Assembly (NCBI GenBank): GCA_017893485.1
Contig: CM030363.1
Location: 177,973,744 to 178,037,743 of the forward strand
Source: Hemerocallis citrina
Taxonomy: Eukaryota > Streptophyta > Magnoliopsida > Asparagales > Asphodelaceae
Reading direction: 5' to 3'
Length of the DNA: 64,000 bases
Part shown: piece by piece, positions 41,301 to 53,343 of the stretch
Layout of the letters: every line of letters begins with the position of its first letter
How positions within the stretch are numbered: position 1 is the stretch's first letter
Notes under the pieces: model-generated
What the model saw: only the letters and a program-made list of their open reading frames with translations
The model's database searches: none
What the model was told of the DNA's origin: nothing
Translations under genes and position numbers: made by a program

Positions 41301-41557
41301 GTCTCCATATTTGTTTGCCCAAGTGCTTACCTACATGATGGCTTGGGGGGCAAGGAGATATTGAGGACCTGAAATGTCGAGCACTTGATAAAGTTTAACG
41401 AGGGTGCATAACGCTCTTTACTAGATTATTGAGATTTGTAATAGACCAACCTCTATAATGGTCAATGCATATAATAAAATCTAGCCATCAAGGCAGCTGT
41501 CTAGTTTGATTTTTCAAAAACAAATTATCTTTCATAAATTTTTGTAGTACTCTCCGG
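41301..41557 (+). other. Tat copy 2 UTR after the pol deletion
   Basis: Non-coding. Shares with copy 1 the order: GAGCAC-TGAT-AAGT, AATAAAAT-CTAGC-ATCAA, GCAGC, TTTTTC-AAA and a poly-A-rich tract before the arrays. Confidence 0.55.
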
Positions 41558-42340
41558 ATGCAAACACCGAGTTTGATGCTAAGCTCATCTTTCGAGCTAC
41601 ACCAACAACTCATTAATGTCCAACAGCAGGTTCAGAGTCCAACTCGTGACTCAAGCTACTCCCACTACGAAGTTTGGCCTGTCACTCAAGCTGCTCCCGC
41701 AACTCGCTATCTCTCAAATAGTAGGTTCGGAGTCCAACTCGTGACTCAAACTACTCCGACTTTGGAGTTCGACTTGTCACTCGAGCAGCTCCCGCAACTC
41801 GCTAACTCTCAAACATTAGGTTCGGAGTCCAACTTGTGACTGAAGCTACTCCCACTTTGGACTTCGTCTTGTTAATCGAACCGTACCTAAAACTCGCTAA
41901 CTCTCAAACAGCAGGTTCGGAGTTCATCTTGTGAATCAAGCTAATCCCACTTTGGAGTTTTGCTTTTCACTCTAGCTGCTCTCGCAACTCGCTATATCTC
42001 AAACAACATGTTCGAAGTCTAACACGTGACTCAAGCTACTCCCACTTTGGAGTTCGGCTTGTCACTTAAGCTGCTCCCATAACTCACTAACTATCAAACA
42101 GTAGGATTGGAGTCCAACTTGTGACTCAAGCTAATCCCACTTCGGAGTTCAGCTTGTCACTCAGCGGATTCTGTAACACACTAACTCTCATACAGTATGT
42201 TCAGAGCTCAACTCGTCCCTAGAGCTTCTCCCACAACTCACTAGCCCAAGAATGTCAAGTTCGGGGTCCAACTCGTCTCTAGAGCTGCTCTCACAACTCG
42301 TCGACTCTAAATAATGAGTCAGTACATTAAGGAAGACCAA
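41558..42340. repeat. 95-bp tandem array, about 7 copies
   Basis: AGGTTCGGAGTCCAACTCG variants occur near 41628, 41724, 41819, 41914, 42008, 42102, 42197 and 42260. Periods are about 95 bp until the last. Units also share GTGACTCAAGCTACTCCCAC and CTCGCTAACTCTCAAACA. Confidence 0.85.
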
Positions 42341-42536
42341 GCACGAAAGATTTCTTAAGTTCAGGGGTTCATTCATTCGAGCCACTAGCAAAAACACTCA
42401 AATTTCACAGGCTCGTCCCTCAGCATGGACTTCGAGTCACTCGCGAATATCCTCAATTTCGTAGGCTCGTCCCTCATCATGGACTTCGAGCCACTCGCAA
42501 AAAATGCCCAAATTTGGCAAGCTCGTCCCACGGCAT
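42341..42536. repeat. 56-bp tandem array, left portion
   Basis: TGGACTTCGAG(C/T)CACTCGC starts at 42426 and 42480 and continues after the two solo-LTR insertions at 60150, 63562, 63618 and 63674 (56-bp period). The array was one block before the insertions. Confidence 0.85.
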
Positions 42537-45111
42537 TGTAATACCCCGTAAAATTGAGTTTTGACAATTTTGCTCCACATGTGTTACGCACATATATTTT
42601 GTACCGTTACGGGTAATATCCGTAACATTATTAATATAAATATTCGACATATTTCATATTTCGATTATTTATAAATATTTTTCGTTCTCTTGAAATTTAT
42701 TTTTCTCCTATTCAGACTCAAATATATTTTGTTAATACGTGCAATGCATGTGTTTACTGTGCACGTGTTGATTATATTGTTGTATACGTATACAGAATTA
42801 ATAAAATGTATTTTTATGAATTTTGTATTTTGAGTGTTATGGACATTTTTCGTTCTCTCGAATTTATTTTGTATATGTATATTTATTTGCACGTACTTTA
42901 CACGAAATTTTTTTATGCACATGCTAACTATGTTATTGTATTTACAAAATTTGTGCACTAAAAGGTTTCACTAGGATTAATTTAAAATAATTATACAAAA
43001 TTTAATATAAGTATTTATTAAAAATAAGAATTTAAAATGGAATAAAATAATAAGAGGAAAATAAAATGAGAAGTGTGCAAAACACGTGCACATGTGCACA
43101 CGTGCATTGCACACCATACTAAAAAACCGGCTACACTTGCACTTGTTTGACCAGGTATTTTTGGAGTGAGGGGGAGTGGGTTAGTGGGTAGCTAGTTGCT
43201 AAAACCACTCTCTAATTACCTATATAAATACCCTCTACTTTAACCATGCATGAACACAACACAAATCCAAAAAAAAAGAGAATCAAGATGCTTGGCTTGC
43301 TGTTGTTTTCGGGAGCTAGGAGAGAAGCCTTGCAGTTTTGGAGTAGGAGCTTTTTGGACAAATTTGCTACGGGCTTCTACTACTAGGAGGTCTCTTTTGA
43401 GGTGGGTGATCTTCTAATTTGTTGGAAATTATGTTTGTTTAAACTAGAAATGTGTAAATGAAGATGAATTGATATGTGCATGTGATATAGTTTTCCTAGA
43501 AATTTTATTTGTGCTTGATGAAATTAATGTGTGTATGTGTAGGAGTTTTATACAAATTATATCTAGTGGGAATTTCTTATAAAAAAATATATGAGATCGA
43601 TTTCCTTATATGCAATTTGGTAATGTAGATACTCCTCAAACTCTAATTGTGTAAGGAATAAGTATTCATCTAATTAAAGTTAGAAGACTGAGTAATTCAT
43701 ACAATTTAGATAACAATTTCTATGTTCTTCAAGAATAAATTAGGATATATTTTTATTTCGTACAGATACACCAATCTTAGAAATATTTCATTCTAAATTT
43801 GTAAAGTAATACGTAGCATTTGAGTTATCAAATTTTTTGAGTTTTTGTACTTACTGTAGTTCAAGTATGTAAGCTTGTGGTGAGCCTTTTTCTCATCAAC
43901 TGTGAGTTGGCTGACTGGTTCTGAGTTGTGGTTTGAGTTGCTGCTGGATTAGGTTCGATGCCAGGCAGGGACTTTTAATTTTAAAGAACTTTTTTTTCTC
44001 CTATTAGCTAAATTTGCATGAGTTTGATTAAGAATGACTTTAAATCATACTAGAATATTAATGGAGTATTTTGAGATAATTTTGTACAAATTTAGAATTT
44101 AATTTGAGGGTAAAATCACATTACATATTGAATAGTATATCAAGAAGAATATTTTGAATTCTTTAAGAATACTTATTTTTTTGAATGAGCTAACTTTGGA
44201 ATAATTGAGATAATCAAATATAAATTTGGGAAACACACTTGGGTGGAAATTATAGTGTACATTATTCTAATTAAGGAGTAAACTTAGTAATATTTTATTT
44301 TGTGATGAAAAAATAAAATGTGAAAATTTATCCTAGAATGTGTGTACCATATGAAAAATGAATTTCATCCTAAATTTTGTGGAAAAATAATTTATATGAC
44401 AAATTAAGAATTAAACAAAGACTGTATTTTGGAAAATAAACGTACGATATTTGTAAGCATTTTTATCAAGTCGAATTGATTTTGAGATGTGTTATCTTGA
44501 AATAGGCAATGTAAAGAGAATGAATGAAAAAAATTAAATGATTTGTAATGAATGAGAAATTTTTATGAAGATGTTAAGATTAACCCAAAGGATCTCTATG
44601 TTGAGATGGATGGTTTCTAGGAACCGAGCGAGGCCAGCGAGGCCAGTGATGTCCGGCAGTTTTGATAAATGAAATTGTGTGAAATGGTCAATATGGACCT
44701 GAAATTTTGATGAGTAAGTTTAATTCCGGCAGGGTAAGCTAGTTCTAGGCCATGATAACTAAAATTTAATTAAGGACATGCACTAGAAAAGAAGATGTGA
44801 TAAAATTTGGGAAAACGTAAGTGGGCCATTTCTATATAGTCGGGCGGTAGATTCTGGGACTGTGGTTTCTTGCGGAGCGAGACGAGCCATAATTAAATCC
44901 GTGATTATGATTGACTAGGTGGTGGATTCCGGGATCATGAATAGTCGGGCAGATAGGAGGCAGATCTCTAACATATTCTGGGGCTAGAGCGGCACTTGTG
45001 GGGTGTTAGCACGACAAGGATTCTGTATTGTCGGGCAGTGGATTTCGGGACTGGAATTCGTACTCGTGGAATGTCTAAACCTTGCTTTCGTTACCATAGT
45101 AGGATTTTCAT

Positions 45112-48100
45112 TGTAACCCCTATTTTTCTATTTTGGATTTTATTGGATTTTATTTTTCTTTTCTTGATTATTGTATCTGAATTCTTTTTATACATTTTTT
45201 GCTTTTATTGGATTCATCTATTCTCTTTTGATCATTCCGTACTCTTTTGGCTTGAATCCTGCTATTTTTGGCTCATTGCAAATTTTGCTCTTTCTGTTTT
45301 GAGCTTGAATTGATCTGCTATATGTTCATCTCATTGATTTATATTCATTTCCCTCTTTTTGGAGCCTAAACCTGGACCCTAAACCCATTAACCTGTAATC
45401 CAAAACACTATATCTTAATTACCCTATAAATAATCCCCATAAACCCTAATATTATATTATAATCTCTCTTCCTCTCTCCTACCGCCGCTATTTCTCTCTC
45501 CTCACCCCGACTCTCATCTCTCCCTGTTTCCCAATCCGCTCTAGCCCCCGTCCGCCTCTCGTCGCCTCTCTGACCACAACTTCGACCACTCACCCTCCTC
45601 GTCATCCCCATGCCGCCACCATCCCCTAGTCATGTCGTCTCCACCACCGAACCCATCATCGCCATTGCCTCCCGCACGAACCCATCTCCTCGACAACCAC
45701 CCTCGCCGCTTTCCCGCCTTGTCGACCCAGTCTTCACCCTCTCTGCCGTCCTCGCAACCACCAAAGACCGCCTCACCCTCGTCGTCGACGTCCAAGCCCT
45801 AAACCCCCTCCATTTTCGTCCTCCTCTATTTCGGTGCGAAATAGAGCACTGCTCGAGCACCGAGTTCTCATCACTGCGTTGCTTCCCAACCGCCAGCATC
45901 CCGCCATCGCCGCCCTTGCTCTCGTCGCTGCCATTGCTTCTCGAACGTGAGCGCCGCAGTCGCCATCCCCTCCAGCCGTCTTTCTTTCTCTCTCCGTCGC
46001 TGTTGAGAAGAAGAGGGGTTTTGAGTATTGGTGTTTGTTGTTTGTGAAAGGAGAATCTCGATCTTGCTGTGTTGGTGTTTTGGACTGGGATCGGGTGTTT
46101 GCCGTTTTGTGTGAGTGTTGCTCGTAGCTCGCACGCGTTTTCGTGTTCGTGGATTCGTCACTCGGTATTCTCATCCCGTTATTCTAAATATTCGAAATTA
46201 ACATCTAAAATGCAAGTCTCTTCTTGAACTAGTTTATTGTTTTGTTCAAGATTTTTTGATCTTTGCGAGTAGATCCAAATCCTTTTTATCATATTGCTAT
46301 TTGAATTCCGTAAAGTATATTGAGGGTTACACGAGCTAACTCGATATATTCTTAACATCGTGCCTACATCTTTGATCTAAAACCTAGTCCCTCTTGCACA
46401 TTGCATATGCACATTTACATGAAAAGTAACTAGAACCATGTTATAGAATTGTTTGATGAATTGAATATTTTAGATTGAATTTGATTTAATGAATTTATTA
46501 CCATGCCTGTAAAATTGCATCTTAAATATAGAAATCTGCATGTTAAACATCTAGCATCACTTTGATTATTAATTAGCATGAACTATATGGTTGTGTGATA
46601 AAGTTGTTGCCTATTCATATCAAACTATTTTCTGGACTGTTGTTTGTGTCTTTTTGTATCAGATTTTCGACCCTGTTACTGTTGTAATTTGAAATAACTT
46701 TCTGAATATAATTTGTAGCCCTATGAGTTTGTTTTCCAAAAATTCTAACGGATCTGAATTCCGAGTTATAATCTGTGAGATATCTTATTTTTAGTACAAC
46801 TGTGTCTGAATTTCCAGATTCACAAATTCATGCGTAACTTTCTGTTTCATAATTAAATAGAACATGTAATCAGTAAAATAAAAATATGAAATTAATTTGG
46901 ATGAGACTAGACATGTGTAGGAATCACCCTTGGATTTTTGTAGATTTAATTGATGAGTTTTCTGATCTGTTTCACATGTATTTATATAATTCATAACCTG
47001 CTGCACGAACATAAAATATGAAAAGAATATGAATTTCCACCTAGTTTATGTAGCTTTTTTATGTCGTATATATATTCGCTGGAATCGGCAGAGAGTCTAT
47101 TTTCTAGAATTTCTGACGGATTCAGATTTTTTTTTTGTAGTAGCGGTAATCTGTGTTTTTGTACAGCAATGTCATGCTGTCCAGATTGTGTGATTTGTGT
47201 TTAATTAATATGATTGCTTATTGATTTGTCTATAATGAGTAGAATTAGTCACACCTAGCATAATACAACCTTGACACCTTCTTGCATGCTCACATAGGAT
47301 GAAATAAAATATTAACAAGCAGGGGTATTATTGTAGCTCCTCGAATTCCTAACATAGGAACTCGTGACACTCTCCAGGATATTCCTTCAAATGAGTCACA
47401 ACACAAAAAAAATTACAGGAAATTAAAAACTTTTATTACATCAAATTGTTATTACAAAGTCCAATGATTACAACAGTTACAAATAGTTGGTACAACATGA
47501 ATGTACAATAAAAATTTGGACGGTAACTACCACTTGGAAGCTTTCCCCTACTTCTACTTTCCCGTGCTCCCAACTCGATGTCCTGCACTGATAACTGTGG
47601 GCACGTCATTTGATTACAACTGACGAAATGCTATACCCGGCTATCCTCTCTACTCCATAGTATAACGATTCCAACCTCAACAACCACAAATAATATTTGA
47701 TGCAAAGAAAAAGGTGTTGTCAAACAGGTGTCGGTGTATGCCATGACCTAATCTAATGCACACTATGCACTCATGCTCCTAAAGCTAATGCACGCTTGGT
47801 TGAAATATATGAATCCCATACTACACACCCCCCCAACCAAACGACGTTCTTCAGTTTGACGGGCTCGATCCCTCGCTATGCATCCTAACCTTGTGCTCTC
47901 TCTTGTTTCTAATTCCAGTGATGGTGAGGCTGCAGGCCCCTGGTGTGACTCCAGTCACTGCTGTCAATAGTGGTGTCCAATCCTCTTAGTTTTATCCACT
48001 ATGCCCGGGATTCCCATCGCAGGCTTACCCTGCGTGACTGTAATCAAATCGGCTTACCCGATATGTTGCTGTATATATGTCTCCCCGAACCTCACCAAAA

Positions 48101-51100
48101 GCCGATATATGGGCACAAGGGCTCCATTACCGAGTGATTAGAGCAACTCCCGATAGGGTCTAGCTCTCCGGGACATCGTCTAATCCGTTTGTCCACATTG
48201 ATTAACAAAAGACCTGACAGATATAGGGTTTCCCCAACTCCGCTACACTCATCCTTACACTAGAATAGAACTTGCAGTCGAGACGACGTCAACACTCCAA
48301 ACCTCCTTAAAGGTTGTTACAGATCATAAAGGAATTTCTACCAAGACAGCGGAGCCCCCAACAGAGTGTCACCGCTCCCAAGGCAGCTCAGGGTCCCTGT
48401 CCGCATTAAACGAACCTAGGATTCGGTCGGGGCGATGACGCCATGCGTCCCCCTAACAGGCGAACACCCACTAATGCCTATCCTTACATTCAAACAAGAC
48501 TCGATCTAGTCCTACCAAAGTGTCAAGGCTACCCCACTCTAAGATTAAAGGTTAAGATTGAATTCAAGATTTCTTTTATCGACCGACTACTAAAACCATC
48601 ACTACATCCAACTCTAATTCTTTTAGTTAGGCGATATATCTACCAATTCCAAATCCCTAACTCGATAATCAACTTGCTTGCCATGATCAACTAGTTCAAT
48701 TCCATTAGTAGACTCTTCCTAGTTAGTCACCTTTATCAAAATAGATCTCAACCTATTTCACACTAGGACTCAACTAGCCTTCTAGTCCGGCCTAAGAGTT
48801 GACCCGCCTCGGTCCACACTGGGCACGAACCCACGACGAATCAACCTCGTCGATTGCCGCAACAGCCATCTACGCTTGGAGTTTGATCGCAACCACGGCC
48901 CGACCAACAAGTAGCTCTCGCTAAACTTAACGCTTCACAGTCCTTGACAAGTGGTAGCTCCAAACACAAACCATGGTATCCATCCACGCACGGTGAGTAC
49001 GTCGGCACACGATTCATCTCCCCCAACACATTCGATGTGATACGGGTCTTATTCTACCCGTCTAGGTTTGTCAACAAGAATTAGTTCTAGAGTCTCAATA
49101 CTTAATCCAACGTACCCCAACATGGTACACCACACTAGGAGTAAGTCCTAACCCAAGAGTACCCAAAAAGGGGTTCTAAGAGACCTAAAAAGGACAATTT
49201 ATGATTCCAAACATCAAGCACACACTAGGCGTTTATGCCAAAACGGAGTCATTCCCGGTCCCGTTCCCTTGAGAAATCGCGATCGGGCGCTCCCATGCTT
49301 CTACTCAAAGTATACAGCAAGTACAAGCACACAATGGGCATGAATTTCATCCCAAAGTGGTCTACAATAATACCCTAACATCCAATACAATTTTTACTTC
49401 AAAATATTGAACAATGTCATCTATATTGGGGTCTACAAGCAACTATGAGCTACTCTTAGCAAGAAACTTTAGATCACTTAAGTCCTAACTCTGATTCTTA
49501 ACTTCAAACAGCAAATCTAAGCTAGTAAAGTACAATTTCAAACTCATCTTCACGAACATTGTGCAAACCAGTGAGCTCTATGTTTCACTATGTTTCTGTC
49601 GTCACTTGCAAAAATCATATAAAATCAAATACTTGTCCAAATCAGGATTCATTGGTCATTCCAGAAAGGTATATGTGTCTACTAAAAGTTCTTAGTTATC
49701 AGGTTCTTCAGATAAGGTCGTTTAGATTCTCTTATGGGCCCATCTTTAACAAGTATACAGATTTCCAGAATAGCAGATCAGATCAACACAGTCATGGGAT
49801 AAAATCCATTTAAAAATAGCATATGGTGTCAGATCATCATGAAATTTTAGAATCTAGTTCCTGACACATGATGTTAAAACACTCCCAAAAATCAGGTGAT
49901 TCTACCAAGTGGGTTTCCAATTATGTTCTTTTGATATCATCCAAAAACAGGGCAGTAACAACAACAATTCTGTTTACTAAAATCTCTAGTTCAATTTGCA
50001 TGATTTTATTGACATAGCTACAGTGGTCCAAATCTCATGAAATTTGAAACGTAGGTCTTAGATACATCCAAAAATGACATAATAAAATTTCAAATCATTC
50101 CCATAAGCAAGCAGTGAGATACAAGTCATTCTTTCCACAACAGTAACAATAAAAACTGCTTCTTTCTATTCTGACCAGAATACAAGTTCGTAATTTATTT
50201 TAATAGCAGAAAAACACAAATATCTGTAAAAATTACTAATGGTGTACGACACCTATATGATCATCCTCTAAAAATTTCAGATCAAAGTTCCAAGTAGTGT
50301 TCATGCAATGAGTTACGGATTGACAACAAAAATTCAGTCTTTTAACAGGATTTTCTGGGTTGGATTACTTAACACAAAACGAGTTGGTTAGGTTCATTCT
50401 TAGGGCATGCATGTCATTTTTCAGTCATCACAAATATCATTCAACCATAAAAATAAACATAAGGTTAGAAACACCCACCTTAGTTTGTAGCTTGTTCTTT
50501 TACTTGTAGGTCCTTCTTCTTGACTCCTATGGAACTCCTTGATTTTCCTCTTTGCTTTGGCTCCTTGTTCTCATTCTCCTTGGCTTGTTCTCCTTCTTCT
50601 TAAAATCCGTAACAAGAGTGTGTAAAGAGTGAAGTTTGGAGTTGTAGAAAGGTATAGGAGTGGTAAGAGAGAGTGGAGAAGAGAGGGGGTCTTAACAACA
50701 CAAAAGAAGAGAGGAAGAGCGAGCAGGCCAGATTCTAAGGGTATGGGGAAGAGGGGAAACATCTCATCATGCAAAGGGATTGGGAGATGAGGTAGGTGGA
50801 GTGTGGGAGAGAAGAAAGACTCATCATGAGTCAAATGTGTTCAAACACAAACCCTAACCCTAACTTGTTTTCCCTCCTTCTTTCCCTCCCACACTTGGCT
50901 GGCCAAACATGGGCTTCTTTTTTTTTTCTTGGTGTGTGTTTTGTTTGTCACATTGGGACTCTCAAGCCCAAACTCAAAACCCATATATGCATACATATGT
51001 TCTTATATGCATAGTTGGAGGTTGTTAGTAGAAAAAAATTCCTTTAATCAAAAGAAAAAATAATTCTATAACTAGTAGAATCTAGTTTGTTTATAAGACG

Positions 51101-52028
51101 TATTCGTCAAAAATTAGGGTCGTTACAATTATGGGTTGACTTGGTAGTGAACGATCGGAAAATGTACTCGGTAAAGGCCTTCTGGCTTGCATGATTTATT
51201 ACATGGAAGGTGGAGAATTGCTTGTCATTGTGTGATCACGCTATCATGATATTTTGTCATCTTGTTACCGAGTGCACGATCCGTGAATTTACCATCAGTC
51301 TAAAATGTTCACTGTGTGCTTGCACCTAACCTGTGGTATGGAACATATGGGATGTAGTAGTACGTGCACTAGATAAATTAATAAAATGATTAATAACTGC
51401 ATTTGATATTCCATGCTTGGTCCTGTATTAAGTCACCAATATAGAAAACTAAATCGACATCATTCATTACATGCATGATTAAATATAAACCTTTGTTAGT
51501 ATTGCCTATCTTTGATTTTGTTATTGACTTTGATCTCGTCCCTTTTCTTTGATATACATGCTTCCTATTATTCTCTATTTTCTCTACTTGTTGTCCATGA
51601 CTTGCTTTAAGAACATTATTTTCTTTCTTTTTAGATCAAGAATTTATAAGCACTAGAGGAATAATACCAGAAGGAATTGGTGAGCAATGATTCTAGAAGA
51701 TGGAACTATAGATTGAGTACCTTAGTTTATTTTATTACTATAGTTATTTCTTTTGAACATTGTCTGGATATTATAATTTGTTTTGGCTTTTGTTCCCTTC
51801 GTTTATTTTTATTCTCAGATATTGAATATTGTGTTGGATATTATTTGGATTATTTCATTATTATTGAAGTTTACCTTTGATTCATGTGATTATATCTTAC
51901 TTGTGTAGCTGTGTTTATTGTTCATATTGCTGAGTTAGTCTGGTACAAGCTTATGGATGGTGTTTACATCATTCGCTGGGCCTACATTACGTACTCGTAT
52001 TCCGTACTTTGGGAAGCGGGGCGTGACA
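45112..52028 (+). repeat. Tekay 5' LTR, interrupted
   Basis: Starts TGTAACCCCTATTTTTC and ends GCGGGGCGTGACA. The TATA box CCCTATAAATAATCCC is at 45423-45438. Without the 47332-51127 insertion and one TSD copy it is about 3.1 kb. Ser/Pro-rich frames at 45.6-46.1 kb lie downstream of the TATA in the R/U5 leader and have no homologue that I recognise. The 3' LTR lacks an internal piece present here. Confidence 0.9.
47327..51132 (-). mobile_element. 3.8-kb solo LTR, TSD ATTAT
   Basis: 47332-51127, flanked by perfect ATTAT (47327-47331, 51128-51132). On minus it starts TGTAACGACCCTAA and ends GAGGAGCTACA. Its minus 3' end shares AAGTTTTTAATTTCCTGTAA-like and GTCACGAGTT-like phrases with the 5.8-kb solo LTR at 32216-38000, so they are related families. 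No PBS, PPT or recognisable protein is present. The open frames inside it are LTR sequence. Confidence 0.85.
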
Positions 52029-52037
52029 TTTTTTCAG

Positions 52038-52050
52038 TGGTATCAGAGCC
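52038..52050 (+). other. Tekay primer-binding site (tRNA-iMet)
   Basis: TGGTATCAGAGCC, nine bases after the LTR end. Confidence 0.9.
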
Positions 52051-52237
52051 CAGGGATGAATAATATATCTGTCAAACATAACTAACTTTATGGAGGTTTG
52101 GCCTTGGTTGATATATTCGTCAAGTTTGGCTCTAACCGGGTTAACTCAGTAATGTGCACACCACGATGATCACATGAATGTATATAATAACCAACATATA
52201 ATCTGGGTACTGACCATATTTGATCGTGTTTCAGGCT

Positions 52238-53343
52238 ATGGCTCGTGGAAATTCTTCTTCTTCCTGTCCGAGGGATGAGCAGTCCGACAACACTGCTATT
52301 CTTCAGACGATTCAGCAGGTGATGGCTCCCCAGCAGAAGCACAATGAATTGATGAGGGCCACTTTGGTGGCCAATGGAACTGCCGCTGGACCTGCACCTG
52401 GGCCATTTCCACCAAGGCCTGGTACAATAGCAGATTTTATGAGGCTGCACCCGGATAAGTTTTCGGGCACTAAGTCGCTGCTGGAGGCTGAGCAATGGCT
52501 TATCCGGATGGAGCATTTGTTGATCGCCGCCCGTGTTGCTGATGTTGATCGTGTGGATGTGGTTAGCATCCAATTGGTAGATCTTGCCCACATCTGGTGG
52601 CGGGCAGAAACTAAAAGGATGGCGTGACCCATCGAGTGGGCCACTTTCTCAGAGAGCTTCATGACAAAGTTCTTTCCCAGTGTTACCAAGGCAGAGATGG
52701 ACCGAAAATTCGTTTTCCTAACTCAGCTCAGCTAGATAGTGTTTTTAAATGTCATTGTTGATGCCTACTTCACCTATGGCAATATTAATTTGAGCATTGT
52801 TTTAACCGAGGAAACTGTTTCGTGACGAGTATGCTGCAGAGTTTACTTGGCTCAGTCGCTTCGCTCTTGCCCTGGTGGCCACTGATGAGGATAGGGCTTG
52901 CAGATTCCAATTAGGCCTTAATTTTTCCCATCCAGGACCGCTTGGCAGATTTTCAGCTTCGTGCCTATGCCGACGTTCTGGATGCTGCTCGGATCCAGGA
53001 GCAGACCCTCAGCAGGTCAGGTGTTCCTCAGCGGATTATTTCGCACCTTGTTGCAGTTCGGCCTATCGGAGGACCTATTTGGAGGCTAGTTCTATCCCCC
53101 TCTCGCTAGAGTACAGCCATACGCATCTGTTGTTCTGAGGAATGCCGAGACTTATGGCTATTGCCATAAGGCTGGACATTCACAGCAAGACTGCAGGATG
53201 GCCAATCGACTGTGTCTAGTGTGTGGGAGCAGTGACCATATGGTTTGTGACTGCCCTAAGGAACAGTACTTCTGCATCGGTTGCTGGTGCTGCTAAGCTA
53301 GGAGCGCCGACTCGTGGTCAGGGTAGACTGCCTCTTCCACCAT
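52238..53343 (+). pseudogene. Tekay gag, broken
   Basis: ATG at 52238 opens MARGNSSSSCPRDEQSDN. The gag core follows with FMRLHPDKFSGTKSLLEAEQ, WLIRMEHLL and LVDLAHIWWRAE, and a stop occurs at 52625-52627. Similarity continues in shifted frames with FFPS/SVTKAEMDRKF, EYAAEFTWLSR and, at 53155-53265, two zinc-knuckle-like units (CHKAGHSQQDC, CLVCGSSDHMVCDC). The gag binds element RNA and forms particles. Several frame changes between 52700 and 53340 destroy the product. Confidence 0.85.

Noticed and set aside
45610..46047. Long Pro/Ser/Arg-rich open frames on both strands
   Set aside because: They lie just downstream of the TATA box in the Tekay 5' LTR, recur with frameshifts in the 3' LTR (57.7-58.2 kb), are open in several frames at once because the DNA is GC-rich, and show no family motif.
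50850..50880. Telomere-like AACCCTAACCCTAAC words (also near 45370 and 60530-60575)
   Set aside because: Only two or three units, inside LTRs, close to transcription starts where telo-box words are common; not interstitial telomere arrays.
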